Of a stretch of 64,000 bases of DNA, positions 8,498 through 17,165 are shown piece after piece. This stretch comes from Pseudomonadota bacterium. GTDB lineage: Bacteria > Pseudomonadota > Alphaproteobacteria > Geminicoccales > Geminicoccaceae. The notes under the pieces were generated by a model that was not told where the DNA came from, did no database searches, and was given only the letters and a program-made list of their open reading frames with translations. The number at the start of each line of letters is the position of its first letter. Position 1 is the stretch's first letter. Where the stretch lies: contig JAUQQO010000015.1 in the NCBI GenBank assembly GCA_030549795.1, positions 79,271 through 143,270 of the forward strand. Reading direction: 5' to 3'. The position numbers were made by a program, and so were the translations under genes.

Positions 8498-9456
8498 GCG
8501 AACAGTCATTGGATCCCGCGTCTGTGGTCGCATGTCCGATGCCGCTCGCCGCACCGGCTGAGGTCCTGCCCTTTGCCGGAACCGGCTCGCCACCGCGCTG
8601 GCACCGCTGTCCGCCCGACCCGAACTGCCCGTTCTGCGGCGGTGGGACCGCGAGGGAAGACGGCCCCGACTGGTCGTTTCTGGATGCCGTCTACTGCATC
8701 TCGCTCGCCTCCCGACCCGATCGCGCCCGAAGTGCAGCAGCACAGTTCCACCGCGTCGGGCTGTGCCGGCAGGTGATCTTCTACCGCCCCGACCGGCACC
8801 CGGTGAAAGGGGTGATCGGCAGCTGGGAATCTCACCGCACGGTAGCCATCGATGCGCTCGCGCGCGGCGCCCGTCACGCCTTGATCTTCGAGGACGACGT
8901 CGCCTTTCGCCGGCTGAGCGCGCGTACCGTCGCTGCCATCGGCCGTGCGTTTGCCCGTCTGCCCGAGGATTGGCTGCTGTTCTATCTGGGTCACTGGCCG
9001 CTGGCCGCCTGGCCGATCGGACTGCGGCTGTTGCGCACCCGCTCGGGCTGCGCCCATGCCTACATCGCGAGCGCGCGGTTGTTGCACTGGCTCGCCGAGC
9101 ATCCCTGGGAGCGGCCGGTCGCCAAACATCCGCTGGTTGGCCGCGGGGTCGATGCCGCCTTCGCCTGTCTTCCAGGTGCTTACGCCTTTTTCCCGATGGT
9201 AGCGACGCAATTGGCCTTCTCGAGCGACAATTTCACCACCGAGCAGAAGCGCCGCAAAAAGAACAAGTGGCGCTTGCGCCACCTTGTTACCCATTCCCGG
9301 CACCGCGAATGGCTGCTCGCCAATCTCATGCGTCCGGCCGAATTTCTCGTCCTTCTCTGCTCGCCCTTCTTTTACGTGCGCGAGCGCGCTCGCCAGCTCT
9401 TCACGGCACGCGGTTGGTTGCGGTCGAACTCTCCCTCGCTCGGTCCCGAGCCCTGA
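8494..9456 (+). CDS. Glycosyltransferase family 25 (LPS-type) protein
   Basis: A 320-residue cytoplasmic transferase. AVYCISLASRPDRARSA at about 65 is the GT25 opening strand (usually VISLxRRxDR). GVIGSWESHRTVAIDALARG at about 108 corresponds to GCxxSHxxxw, and HALIFEDDVAFR at about 130 holds the DxD-like metal site. The first 60 residues are unusual: Pro-rich with cysteines at 39, 45 and 48 (RCPPDPNCPFCGG), resembling a small zinc knuckle. A basic stretch (EQKRRKKNKWRLR) and a hydrophobic C-terminal segment suggest membrane association. Translation is coupled to the upstream FAD enzyme by ATGA. Confidence 0.8.
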   Translation: MSEQSLDPASVVACPMPLAAPAEVLPFAGTGSPPRWHRCPPDPNCPFCGGGTAREDGPDWSFLDAVYCISLASRPDRARSAAAQFHRVGLCRQVIFYRPDRHPVKGVIGSWESHRTVAIDALARGARHALIFEDDVAFRRLSARTVAAIGRAFARLPEDWLLFYLGHWPLAAWPIGLRLLRTRSGCAHAYIASARLLHWLAEHPWERPVAKHPLVGRGVDAAFACLPGAYAFFPMVATQLAFSSDNFTTEQKRRKKNKWRLRHLVTHSRHREWLLANLMRPAEFLVLLCSPFFYVRERARQLFTARGWLRSNSPSLGPEP

Positions 9457-9465
9457 TCGCCGCCC

Positions 9466-10254
9466 TCAGCGGCCCGGCAAGACGACGATCGTCCGCTCGA
9501 CCAGCCGATCGCGGGCAAGCTCGAGAACAGGCTCGAGACGGCGCTCGATGCGCCAGCCTTGCGCCTCGGCCAGAGCGAGAAAGCGGTTGAGCACGGTTGG
9601 GCCGAAATAGTGCATGGGTATGACCATCTTCGGGCGAATGTCCTCGATCGCAGCGAGCATCTCTTCCTGGCTCATGGTGTAGCTGCCATCAACAGGTGCC
9701 AAGAGCACGTCGATCTCACCCAATTCGGCCCGCTGCTCAGAGGTGAGCCGGTGATGCAGATGGCCCAAGTGGGCGATGCAGAGATCCTCCACTTCGAAGA
9801 CGAAGATGGAATTGGAGAGCTCCTGCTCGCCGAACCGCCCGCGCACCGCGGTCGGTATGTTGCGCACGCGCAGATCGGCCACGATCAGATCGTGCTCGGC
9901 CCAGCCGCCGTTCGGATTCCACCCGCGCAGGACATGCTCGATGCGCGGATCGGGACGCTCCGTATAATGAGTATCGTGGGCGTTGTTCATGGTCGCGATG
10001 CGCGGCGGATAGGGCGGGGTGACATAGGCGTTGTAGTCGGTGACCGCGCTCGCCCCGCCCTTGGTCTCGATCAAAAAGCTCGCATGGCCGAGGAAGGTGA
10101 GGCGAACCACCACCCCTGCCGGCAACTGCGCCTCGTGGAAGGAGGCGAGCCACAGCCGCGCGGGTGCTTGCGCAACCGGGAAACAGCCTCCGGCCAGCGC
10201 ACGCATCGGCGCGAACACGGCCAACAGGACCAGTAGCGTTGCGAGCCGCGCCAT
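9466..10254 (-). CDS. Secreted metallo-beta-lactamase-fold hydrolase (UlaG-like)
   Basis: A 262-residue protein with a signal peptide (ARLATLLVLLAVFAPMRALA, residues 2-21). The MBL-fold core shows LTFLGHASFLIETKGG, NNAHDTHYTERPD in place of the HxHxDH loop, HLGHLHHRL, LLAPVDGSYTM and a final MVIPMHYFGPT. This order matches UlaG-like L-ascorbate-6-phosphate lactonase relatives, but the metal loop is the divergent N-A-H-D-T-H form. The start at 10254 has GGGAGGG 6 nt upstream. It ends 10 nt from the convergent GT25 gene and is divergent from the MFS gene. The substrate cannot be read from sequence. Confidence 0.8.
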   Translation of the reverse strand: MARLATLLVLLAVFAPMRALAGGCFPVAQAPARLWLASFHEAQLPAGVVVRLTFLGHASFLIETKGGASAVTDYNAYVTPPYPPRIATMNNAHDTHYTERPDPRIEHVLRGWNPNGGWAEHDLIVADLRVRNIPTAVRGRFGEQELSNSIFVFEVEDLCIAHLGHLHHRLTSEQRAELGEIDVLLAPVDGSYTMSQEEMLAAIEDIRPKMVIPMHYFGPTVLNRFLALAEAQGWRIERRLEPVLELARDRLVERTIVVLPGR

Positions 10255-10337
10255 TTCGCGCCCTCCCACGGCAACGGGGACCGGCTGTGCCCTTGCGCCG
10301 CCTTCCGATCCTCTCCCACCCCGACTATTGCGGAGCT

Positions 10338-11573
10338 ATGAGCACGCCCACCTTCGTCAAGAACGTCGGCGTCCTGACTTTCGCGCAGGCGCTGTTCTTT
10401 ATGGCCAACACCGTCGTCATCAGCACAGCCCCCTATGTCGGGCTGCAATACGCCCCCGCCCCCGAGCTCGCCACCGTGCCCTTGGGGTTGCAGTTCCTCG
10501 GCACCATGAGCGCTACCATGCCTGCGTCCTTGCTCATGCAGCGCATCGGGCGACGATTGGGCCTCATGCTCGGAATGGCTTTGGGGATCGCAGCCGGTCT
10601 GCTCGGCGCCTTCGCCATTCTCGAGGGAAGCTTTCTGCTCTTCTGCACAGCCGGCGTCCTTTATGGCGCCTATGCGGCCTTTGCCCAATATTTCCGCTTC
10701 AGTGCTGCGGACGCGGCGGATGCCGCCGGATTTCCCGATGCCGTCGCGGCGCGCGGACGCGCCATCGCCTGGGTGATGGCGGGAGGGGTGGTCGCCGCCG
10801 TTTTGGGACCCGAACTCGCTGATCGTACGCGCGAACTCTTCGCGCCCGTGCTCTTCGCCGGCAGCTATCTCGCCATCGCTGGGCTCGCTCTGCTCGCGCT
10901 CCTCGCCCTTATCTTCCTCGATCTGCCCCGCTATGCCGGCTCGGCTGCGGGCGCCAAGGAACCGGGGCGGCCGCTTCGCGTGATCGCCCGGCAGCCGACG
11001 GCGATCATCGCCTTTTTGGCCGCGCTCGTCGGCTATGTGACGATGAACCTGCTCATGACCGCGACGCCGTTGGCGATGCTCGCCTGTGGTCACGGCTTCA
11101 CCGAGACCAAGCAGGTCATCCAATGGCACGTGCTCGGCATGTTCTTGCCCAGCTTCGTGACCGGTCGGCTCATTACCCGCTTCGGCGCCGACCGCATCAT
11201 CCTCACCGGCGTCGGTCTCAATCTGTTGTGCGTAGCGATCGCCGTGGCGGGTGTCGATGTCGCCAACTTCGCTATCGCTCTGTTCCTTTTGGGCATCGGC
11301 TGGAACTTCATGTTCGTCGGCGGCACCACGCTTTTGACCACCGCCCACACCCCGGCCGAGAAGGCCAAGGTCCAGGGCCTTAACGATCTCGTGGTGTTCA
11401 CGAGCGTTTCGGCTTCGGCTTCGCTTGCTGGTTTGGTGCAGAGCACGCTCGGCTGGCAGACCATGAACCTCCTCGCCGTCCCGGGGCTTGTCCTGGTCGC
11501 GGGTCTGATCCTCGCGCGGCTGCGTCCGCACCTGGTCGAGGCGGTCTTGCCGAGCTCCCGCTTGCGTGGTTGA
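10338..11573 (+). CDS. MFS transporter
   Basis: A 411-residue polytopic protein with about twelve hydrophobic segments in two halves. A major-facilitator loop 2-3 motif is visible (LMQRIGRRLGLMLGMALG, about residues 64-81), with a second copy in the other half (TGRLITRFGADRIILTGVG). A short acidic/Ala-rich loop, FSAADAADAAGFPDAVAARGRA, follows the fourth segment and is typical of the YcaD/UMF-like drug or sugar permeases of alphaproteobacteria. The start at 10338 is preceded by CGGAG. It is divergently transcribed from the MBL gene with an 83-nt gap. Confidence 0.85.
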   Translation: MSTPTFVKNVGVLTFAQALFFMANTVVISTAPYVGLQYAPAPELATVPLGLQFLGTMSATMPASLLMQRIGRRLGLMLGMALGIAAGLLGAFAILEGSFLLFCTAGVLYGAYAAFAQYFRFSAADAADAAGFPDAVAARGRAIAWVMAGGVVAAVLGPELADRTRELFAPVLFAGSYLAIAGLALLALLALIFLDLPRYAGSAAGAKEPGRPLRVIARQPTAIIAFLAALVGYVTMNLLMTATPLAMLACGHGFTETKQVIQWHVLGMFLPSFVTGRLITRFGADRIILTGVGLNLLCVAIAVAGVDVANFAIALFLLGIGWNFMFVGGTTLLTTAHTPAEKAKVQGLNDLVVFTSVSASASLAGLVQSTLGWQTMNLLAVPGLVLVAGLILARLRPHLVEAVLPSSRLRG

Positions 11574-11628
11574 CCCGTCGAAGAGACTACCAGCCGGTGC
11601 GTAGGCGCGAACGAAGGGGGCTTGGGTG

Positions 11629-11940
11629 ATGTCGCGCTCGATAGTCTTGGTCGCGGCGAGTGCCGTGCTCTTCGGTGTGGTGAGCGCAAGCAGCCTAGCG
11701 CTCGCTCAGCCGCGCCGACCGCTCGGGTGGGCGGATGTGAACCGTGACGGCGTGATCACGCGCGAAGAGTTCGACCAGGTGCGCGCCCGTCGCTTCGAGC
11801 GGTTGGATACGAATAAGGACGGCGTGGTCACGCGGGAAGAATTCATGGCGGCGGAGGTGCGGGCCTTCGAGCGGCTCGACCGCAACAAGGACGGCAAGAT
11901 TACCCCCGACGAACTGCCCCCTCGGCGCGGACGGCGCTGA
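11629..11940 (+). CDS. Secreted EF-hand calcium-binding protein
   Basis: A 103-residue protein with a signal peptide ending ASSLALA at about residue 26. Three canonical EF-hand loops follow: DVNRDGVITREE (36-47), DTNKDGVVTREE (60-71) and DRNKDGKITPDE (84-95). All keep Asp/Asn at 1, 3 and 5, Gly at 6 and Glu at 12. The third loop is close to the C-terminus, so it lacks an exiting helix. It probably acts as a periplasmic calcium buffer or sensor. ATG 11629 has GAAGGGGG 8 nt upstream; a GTG at 11626 is also possible. Confidence 0.85.
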   Translation: MSRSIVLVAASAVLFGVVSASSLALAQPRRPLGWADVNRDGVITREEFDQVRARRFERLDTNKDGVVTREEFMAAEVRAFERLDRNKDGKITPDELPPRRGRR

Positions 11941-12262
11941 GCGCGGCGGCGAACGGTTCGCTCGCGCGGCGCGTTCCTGCCGCCGGCCGCTCTGGCTTCT
12001 CGAAAGCACACGCCGGTGGCGAGGCAGCGCAGCGGGTCGGGTGCGCCGATCGCGAGACCGTTACCGCTGAACGTTTCGATCGGCATCGCCCTCCTCGCCG
12101 ACGAGATTTGGCCAAAGACGGCGCGTGGGCTCTTCGACAAGCGGGCGCATGTCGCGTCAACGCGTGCGGCCGCTTTGCGTGGCTGGGGTGCGTGGTTCCT
12201 GATGCCGTGGTCGAACCCTGTGGCTTGCAAGGGCACCTGCGGCCGCTATATCGGTTGCCACG
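11941..12262. other. Non-coding stretch upstream of tRNA-Thr
   Basis: 322 nt between the EF-hand gene and tRNA-Thr. Frames on both strands are open but their products are Arg/Pro/Ala-rich and unlike any family. It presumably holds the tRNA promoter; I see no convincing -35/-10 pair. Confidence 0.4.
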
Positions 12263-12339
12263 GCCGCAGTAGCTCAGCCCGGTAGAGCAGCGCATTCGTA
12301 ATGCGCGGGTCGGGGGTTCGAATCCCTCCTGCGGCACCA
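12263..12339 (+). tRNA. tRNA-Thr (anticodon CGT)
   Basis: A 77-nt cloverleaf with encoded CCA. The acceptor GCCGCAG pairs with CTGCGGC, followed by discriminator A and CCA. The D arm contains AGCTCAGCCCGGTAGAGC. The anticodon stem GCGCA/TGCGC encloses loop TTCGTAA, giving anticodon CGT, which reads ACG (Thr). The T arm is GGGGGTTCGAATCCCTC. Confidence 0.95.
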
Positions 12340-12393
12340 GGGCCCTCGACGATCTGTCTTCAAGATCCGTTCAAAACGAGCGCGCTATGAAAC

Positions 12394-12428
12394 GAAAAAC
12401 GCCCCTCGGACGCATGTCCGAGAGGCGC
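12394..12428 (-). terminator. Intrinsic terminator of the cold-shock gene
   Basis: Read on the minus strand, the 11-nt arm GCCTCTCGGAC pairs with GTCCGAGGGGC around loop ATGC, with one internal mismatch, and is followed at once by GTTTTTCG. It lies 22-57 nt past the csp stop, which fits a rho-independent terminator. On the plus strand the same hairpin has no T-run, so it does not end the tRNA transcript. Confidence 0.85.
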
Positions 12429-12450
12429 ATTCCGTTCGCGCTTCGGCCGA

Positions 12451-12660
12451 TCAGCCGATGAGCTTCAGGTTCTCGGCCGAGCTCTTGCCGTTGCGGCCGC
12501 GCACGAGCTCGTACTGCACCCGCTGACCCTCGCGCAGCCCGTCGAGACCCGCCCGCTCGACCGCGCTGATGTGCACGAACGCATCAGGCCCGCCCTTCTC
12601 CGGACGGAGAAAGCCGTAGCCCTTGGTGGCGTTGAACCACTTGACGATACCGATCTGCAA
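12451..12660 (-). CDS. Cold-shock domain protein (CspA family)
   Basis: A 69-residue single-stranded nucleic-acid chaperone. GIVKWFNATKGYGFLRPEKG carries RNP1 (KGYGF) and DAFVHISAVERAGL carries RNP2. The rest follows the five-strand OB fold to ENLKLIG. An ATG at 12750 would add 30 unconserved residues. The TTG at 12660 gives the family length of about 70, begins at the conserved xQxGxVKWFN, and has a purine-rich GAGAG about 10 nt before it. The RNP2 Phe-Val-His is intact. The terminator lies directly downstream, so this is a single-gene unit. Confidence 0.93.
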   Translation of the reverse strand: MQIGIVKWFNATKGYGFLRPEKGGPDAFVHISAVERAGLDGLREGQRVQYELVRGRNGKSSAENLKLIG

Positions 12661-12826
12661 CCTCGTTACTCTCTCGCTTTGGTTGGGTGGCCGGCACGCT
12701 TTCCGACCACGGGTGACCGCACTGGGCGAGGGAGTCGCGAGGACAGCCACCGCACAGGGCTTCGATCACGTGCGCCGTGATATGGCGGCGCCGGGTCGCG
12801 CGCGCAAGGGGCATGCGCAGGATTTT

Positions 12827-13597
12827 TTACACCGCGCCCTGCACCGAATAGCCGCCGTCGACCGGGATCGCCGCTCCCGTCAGGAAATCGGAAGCTGACG
12901 AACTCAAGAAAACCGCAATGCCGGCAAAGTCCTCGGGCGTACCCCAACGTCCAGCGGGGGTGCGCGCCACCACTTTCTCGTGCAGGCCCGGGATCTGCTC
13001 GCGGGCGCGCCGGGTAAGATCGGTGTCGATCCACCCGGGCAAGATGGCGTTGACCTGGATGTTGTCCGGCGCCCAGGCACAGGCCATCGCCTTGGTCATC
13101 TGCACGATCCCACCCTTGCTGGCCGCATAGGGTGCGGTAAACGATGCCCCGAAGATCGACATCATCGAGCCGATGTTGATGATCTTGCCTCCTCCGGCCT
13201 TCTTCATCTCGGGATAGGCGAGTACCGAGCAGATGAAGGCAGATGTGAGGTTGGTCTCGAGAATCTTATGCCATTCCTCGAGGCTATATTCTTCCGGACG
13301 CTTGCGGATGTTGATGCCGGCGTTGTTGATCAGGATGTCGAGCCGGCCGAAGGTGGCCACCGTGCGCGCTACCATCGCGCGGCAGGACTCTTCGTCCGTC
13401 ACGTCCACCGCAACCGCCAGCGCCCGTGCCCCGAGCCCTTGGAGCTCGGCCACCGCGCGCGCGTTCTTGGCTTCGTCGCGCGCTGCGACCACCACCGCCG
13501 CACCCGCTTCAGCCAGGCCCTTGGCCATGCCGAGCCCGATCCCGCCGTTGCCGCCGGTAACGATCGCCACTTTGTCCGAAAGATCGAACAGCCGCAT
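12827..13597 (-). CDS. Short-chain dehydrogenase/reductase (KduD/glucose dehydrogenase-like)
   Basis: A 256-residue classical SDR. The cofactor motif is VTGGNGGIGLGMAKGLAEAG, then DVTD, ILINNAGINI (NNAG), IINIGSMMS with the catalytic Ser, and YAASKGG with Tyr-x-x-x-Lys. ILPGWIDTDL and IPVDGGYS complete the fold. The Arg in VVVAARDE suggests NADP(H) use, but this is weak. The start at 13597 has GAAGGGGGG upstream. It is the last gene of the 12.8-23 kb minus-strand catabolic cluster, 239 nt after the DUF362 gene, so membership of the same transcript is likely but not certain. Confidence 0.9.
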   Translation of the reverse strand: MRLFDLSDKVAIVTGGNGGIGLGMAKGLAEAGAAVVVAARDEAKNARAVAELQGLGARALAVAVDVTDEESCRAMVARTVATFGRLDILINNAGINIRKRPEEYSLEEWHKILETNLTSAFICSVLAYPEMKKAGGGKIINIGSMMSIFGASFTAPYAASKGGIVQMTKAMACAWAPDNIQVNAILPGWIDTDLTRRAREQIPGLHEKVVARTPAGRWGTPEDFAGIAVFLSSSASDFLTGAAIPVDGGYSVQGAV

Positions 13598-13836
13598 CGC
13601 ATCCCCCCTTCGCGTCCCCATCGGCCGCGCGAGAAGGCGCTAGCAAGCACCTGCGCCGCCGTCCATCGAAGCCCGGGCTGATCAGCCCTGCCGGCCCGTG
13701 CGTTCGAGCGCGGCTCGCGCCTTCTGCTCGAGCCCCGGCGCTTTGCGTCGGCCGGCACGAAAGCGGCTCGCCCCGCACGGCGAAGCGGATGGGTGCTGCG
13801 CGCGCAGCCGATCGCTCGAGCAGGCGCGCGGGCGTT

Positions 13837-14838
13837 TTAGACCAGCAGCCGACGGATCTCTTCGGCCGCCCGTGTTCCGGCCTCGTCCAGGCCAATGAGC
13901 TCGATCGCTGCCGCCGAAGCGACACCGATCCCAAGCTCGGCTGCCCGCGCCAGTTGCTCCTGGGCGAAAATGGGCCCGCGCGCCACTTCGGGCGTGGTTC
14001 CGAAGCGGCGCAGGAGCGCCACCCCGACGGCGTCGATCGCAACCGGATCGGTGCTCGCGAGAAAGAGCCCGGGCGTGATGAGCGTGCCCGATTCCGGTCC
14101 GCCGAGACGGAACCCCTTGCGCGCATCCATGATCACGAGATCGGAGCGAAAGGCGGTGGAAATCTCGGCGATCATCGCCCGTTGATGCGGCGAGCTGTGC
14201 AGCTCGCGCATGTAATCGTAACCGTCTGTGGGATCGAACTTCGCCACCGCACCCACGGCGTTCTTAAGCGCCATGGTGAAGTGGCCGCCAAAGCGGTGGG
14301 TCTTAAGGCAGCAGGTCTGGACGACGCGTTCGGCTTCGGCAAAGGCGCGCGCTAAGAGAAAGCCGCGCTGCCAGTGCAGCTCCGGCCGACGCACCGGGAC
14401 CCAACCCGCCGGCGCGAGCCCGTCGAGTACGATGAGCTCGAGCCCGAAGCGCGCGGCGAGCTTGGGAACATCTGCCCGCTCGAGCACGCTGCGCGTGTCG
14501 CCCATGCCGGAGCGCTCGGCGAGCGTGAGACGGCTCGGGCGCATCGCCGCCAACTGCGCCAGGAGGGCTTCGAGCGTGTCGGGGGCGGTGGCGGCCGGGA
14601 AGGGATCGGCGCTGTTGAAGTTGGCCTTGAGCGCCACCCGCTTGCCGGCGGCGAAATCGGCCGGCAGGCGGGTGAAGATGCGGGCGAGAGCCTCGTTGGG
14701 ATCCCGCGCGCCCGTGATCCACACCGCAGCCTGGGCGGGCTTGGCCTTTGCCGCTGTGCTTTTCAGTCCGCTCAGGGCCACAGCGCCGCCGAGTGCGAGC
14801 GCAGCGCGGCGCGTGGTCGCATAGCGTGAGCCTCCCAT
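13837..14838 (-). CDS. DUF362 family protein with Tat-type signal
   Basis: A 333-residue exported protein. The N-terminus TTRRAALALGGAVALSG is a twin-arginine-like signal, so it is probably folded before export. The body matches DUF362: RVALKANFNSADPFPA, LTLAERSGMGDTR, VVQTCCLKTHRFGGHFTMAL (the family's LKTH segment), DLVIMDARKGFRLGGPESG and STDPVAIDAVGVALL. DUF362 proteins are often annotated as Fe-S proteins, but no CxxCxxC ferredoxin motif is present here. The function is unknown. It lies 83 nt after pdxA in the same orientation. Confidence 0.8.
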   Translation of the reverse strand: MGGSRYATTRRAALALGGAVALSGLKSTAAKAKPAQAAVWITGARDPNEALARIFTRLPADFAAGKRVALKANFNSADPFPAATAPDTLEALLAQLAAMRPSRLTLAERSGMGDTRSVLERADVPKLAARFGLELIVLDGLAPAGWVPVRRPELHWQRGFLLARAFAEAERVVQTCCLKTHRFGGHFTMALKNAVGAVAKFDPTDGYDYMRELHSSPHQRAMIAEISTAFRSDLVIMDARKGFRLGGPESGTLITPGLFLASTDPVAIDAVGVALLRRFGTTPEVARGPIFAQEQLARAAELGIGVASAAAIELIGLDEAGTRAAEEIRRLLV

Positions 14839-14921
14839 CTCGTCCCTCCGGCTCGCCTTCGCCGCTTCTCCTTCAAAGGGCGAGGATCATCTCCTGTGCG
14901 GGCACGCGCAAGCCCGCGTGC

Positions 14922-15920
14922 TCAGCTGCTCCTCGCCATCCGCAGCGCCACCGCCACCGCCCGCAGCGTCGGAGCGAGGTCGGCGCGGCGGGTGCCGACG
15001 ATGTCGAAGGCGGTGCCGTGGGCGGGGGTCGCAATCGGCACCGGCAGCCCCCACAGCAGGGTGACGCCGTGCGAAAAGCCCAAGAGCTTGACCGCGATTT
15101 GCCCCTGGTCGTGGTACATGGAGAGCACGGCATCGAATTCGCCGCGGCTTGCGCGCAAGAACACGGTATCGGCAGGAAACGGTCCCTCGGCCGGGATGCC
15201 CAGTGCCCGCGCGTCGGCAACCGCAGGGGCGATAAGCTCGATCTCCTCGCGCCCGAAGGCACCGCCCTCGCCGGCGTGCGGATTAAGAGCCGCCACCGCG
15301 ATCCGGCGCCTACGCTTGCCGGCAGCTGTGAGCGCTTCGTCGAGCCGGCGCAAGCGCTCGAGGATGCGCGCACGGGAGAGCAGATTCGGCACCTCTTTAA
15401 GCGGCACGTGCGAAGTCACCCGCGCGTTCCAAAAGGCCTCGACCAGGTTGAGCTCCATGGGCTCGGTTTTAAGGCCGAAGAACGCCTTGGCCTCGGCCGC
15501 TTCGTCCTCATAGGCAGGATGGACGAGCCTGATCGCTTGCTTGTTGAAGGGGGTGAAGACGATCGCGTCGATCGCGCGCGCGTTCGCGAGCGCAAGCGCC
15601 GCGCGGTAGTTGGCGAGCGCCGAAGCGCCGGCGGCCGGCGAGACCCGCCCGGGCGGACAGTCCATCGGATCGCAGTTGGCGAGGTCCCAGAACACCGCTC
15701 GGTCAGGGGCAGCGACCGCGAACAATGCCTCTAAATCGCGCCCGATGGCGATCTCGGGCTCGATCCCCGCCTGTTCGGCGCCGCGGGCGAGCACGCGCGC
15801 GTCTCCAATTCCGATGATCGCCGCCGATCGCCGTATCTCCGGTTCGGCTAGAAGACGAACGAAGAGTTCGGGGCCGATGCCTGCCGGATCGCCCATGACG
15901 AGGGCCAGACGCGGGCTCAC
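14922..15920 (-). CDS. pdxA: 4-hydroxythreonine-4-phosphate dehydrogenase family protein (PdxA/PdxA2)
   Basis: A 332-residue metal-dependent NAD enzyme that oxidises and decarboxylates 4-phospho-hydroxyacids. Motifs are VMGDPAGIGPELFVRLL at the N-terminus, VFTPFNKQAI, SHVPLKEV (first metal His), ALNPHAGEGG (second) and SMYHDQGQIAVKLLGF (third). TPAHGTAFDIVG closes the site. GTG 15920 overlaps the upstream CaiB stop by 4 nt. PdxA works in B6 synthesis, while PdxA2 forms work in acid-sugar catabolism. The neighbours (TRAP importer, CoA transferase, beta-hydroxyacid dehydrogenases) favour the catabolic role. No DUF1537 kinase, the usual PdxA2 partner, is present. Confidence 0.85.
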   Translation of the reverse strand: MSPRLALVMGDPAGIGPELFVRLLAEPEIRRSAAIIGIGDARVLARGAEQAGIEPEIAIGRDLEALFAVAAPDRAVFWDLANCDPMDCPPGRVSPAAGASALANYRAALALANARAIDAIVFTPFNKQAIRLVHPAYEDEAAEAKAFFGLKTEPMELNLVEAFWNARVTSHVPLKEVPNLLSRARILERLRRLDEALTAAGKRRRRIAVAALNPHAGEGGAFGREEIELIAPAVADARALGIPAEGPFPADTVFLRASRGEFDAVLSMYHDQGQIAVKLLGFSHGVTLLWGLPVPIATPAHGTAFDIVGTRRADLAPTLRAVAVALRMARSS

Positions 15921-17155
15921 CGCGCCGCCTCCGCGCGGCTCTTCGGGGTCGCAACCGCGCCTTCGGCGATCAGCGCGGCGATCTCGGCTGAAGAGAAGCC
16001 GCATTCGCTGAGCACGGCCTCGGTATCCTCGCCGAATCGCGGCGCGCCTTTCTTGGGCCCGGTCTCGAGGCCCTCGACTTTGATCGGACAGCCGAGGGTC
16101 GTCACCCGGCCGAGCGTGCTGTGCGGGACCTCGATGCGCATGCGCCGCGCGAGCGTTTGCGGGTCGGCGAGCATCTCGAGGATGGTGTTGACCGGTCCCG
16201 CCGGCACGCCGGCCTCGTCCAGGCGCGCGAGCCACTCTGCCGCCGGGCGGGTGCGAAAGCGGGCGTAAAGAAGCGCGCGCAGCTCCTCGAGGTTGCGCAT
16301 GCGGTCGGCGTTGGTGGCAAAGCGCGGATCGTCGGCGAGTTCGGGCACCTCCAAGATGGCGCACAGCCGCCGCCAGTTGGCCTGGTTCGCGCCACCCACC
16401 ACGATCCAGCGGCCATCGGCGGTGGGAAAGGCCTCATAAGGCGCCGAAAGCGGATGCGCCGAGCCCAAGGGGCCGGGGGCGATCCCGGTGGCAAGTGCGA
16501 TCGCCGATTGCCAGTAGGTGAAAACGATCCCCGCTTCAAACAGCGAAGTCTCGACCAGCCGTCCGCGCCCGGTCCGCGCGCGCTCGACCAGCGCAGCGAG
16601 GATGCCGACCGCGAGCAACATGCCTGCCCCGATGTCGGTGAGCGGCGGTCCGCATTTGACGGGCGGTTCGCCCGGTGCGCGGCCGGTAATGCTCATGATC
16701 CCGCTCATCGCCTGAGCGACCAAATCAAAGCCGCCTTTCTCGGCATAGGGGCCCGTGCGGCCGAAGCCGCTGATCGCAGCGTAGATGAGGCGCGGCCAGC
16801 GGGCGTGGACGGTTTCCCAGCCGAACCCGAGCTTTTCGAGCGTCTCTTTGCGGTAGTTTTCGACCAACACGTCGGCGCGATCGAGCAATCGCTCCATCAC
16901 GAGCCGGCCGCCTGGCTTTTTGAGATCGAGGGCGATGCCACGCTTGCCCCGGTTCATCATCAAAAACGCGGCCGATTCTTCGCTGCCGTCGGGGGCTTTG
17001 AGGGTCGGCGGGATCGAACGGCGGGTGTCGTCGCCCTCAGGCATGCGCTCGACCTTGATCACTTCAGCGCCGAGATCGGCCAAGAGTTGGGTGCAGGTCG
17101 GCCCCGCCATCACGTGCGTGAGGTCGACGACGCGGATGCCGGTCAAAAGGCTCAC
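15917..17155 (-). CDS. CaiB/BaiF-type class III CoA transferase
   Basis: A 412-residue enzyme moving CoA between carboxylic acids. It opens with GIRVVDLTHVMAGPTCTQLL and ADLGAEVIKVE, the family start. FLMMNRGKRGIALDLKKPGG and VLVENYR follow, and GGFDLVAQAMSG at about 145 holds the catalytic Asp. GPLSAPYEAFPTADG-type and PAGPVNT segments complete the family pattern. It is 10 nt after the enoyl-CoA hydratase stop and overlaps pdxA by 4 nt. With those genes and the TRAP importer it suggests activation of an imported organic acid to its CoA thioester. Confidence 0.92.
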   Translation of the reverse strand: MSLLTGIRVVDLTHVMAGPTCTQLLADLGAEVIKVERMPEGDDTRRSIPPTLKAPDGSEESAAFLMMNRGKRGIALDLKKPGGRLVMERLLDRADVLVENYRKETLEKLGFGWETVHARWPRLIYAAISGFGRTGPYAEKGGFDLVAQAMSGIMSITGRAPGEPPVKCGPPLTDIGAGMLLAVGILAALVERARTGRGRLVETSLFEAGIVFTYWQSAIALATGIAPGPLGSAHPLSAPYEAFPTADGRWIVVGGANQANWRRLCAILEVPELADDPRFATNADRMRNLEELRALLYARFRTRPAAEWLARLDEAGVPAGPVNTILEMLADPQTLARRMRIEVPHSTLGRVTTLGCPIKVEGLETGPKKGAPRFGEDTEAVLSECGFSSAEIAALIAEGAVATPKSRAEAAR

Positions 17156-17165
17156 TGCGAACTCC

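Noticed and set aside
11900..12337. Minus-strand open frame opening MPQEGFEPPTRALRMR across the tRNA-Thr gene
   Set aside because: It reads antisense through a tRNA, a common source of false genes, and the rest is Arg/Ala-rich with no family match.
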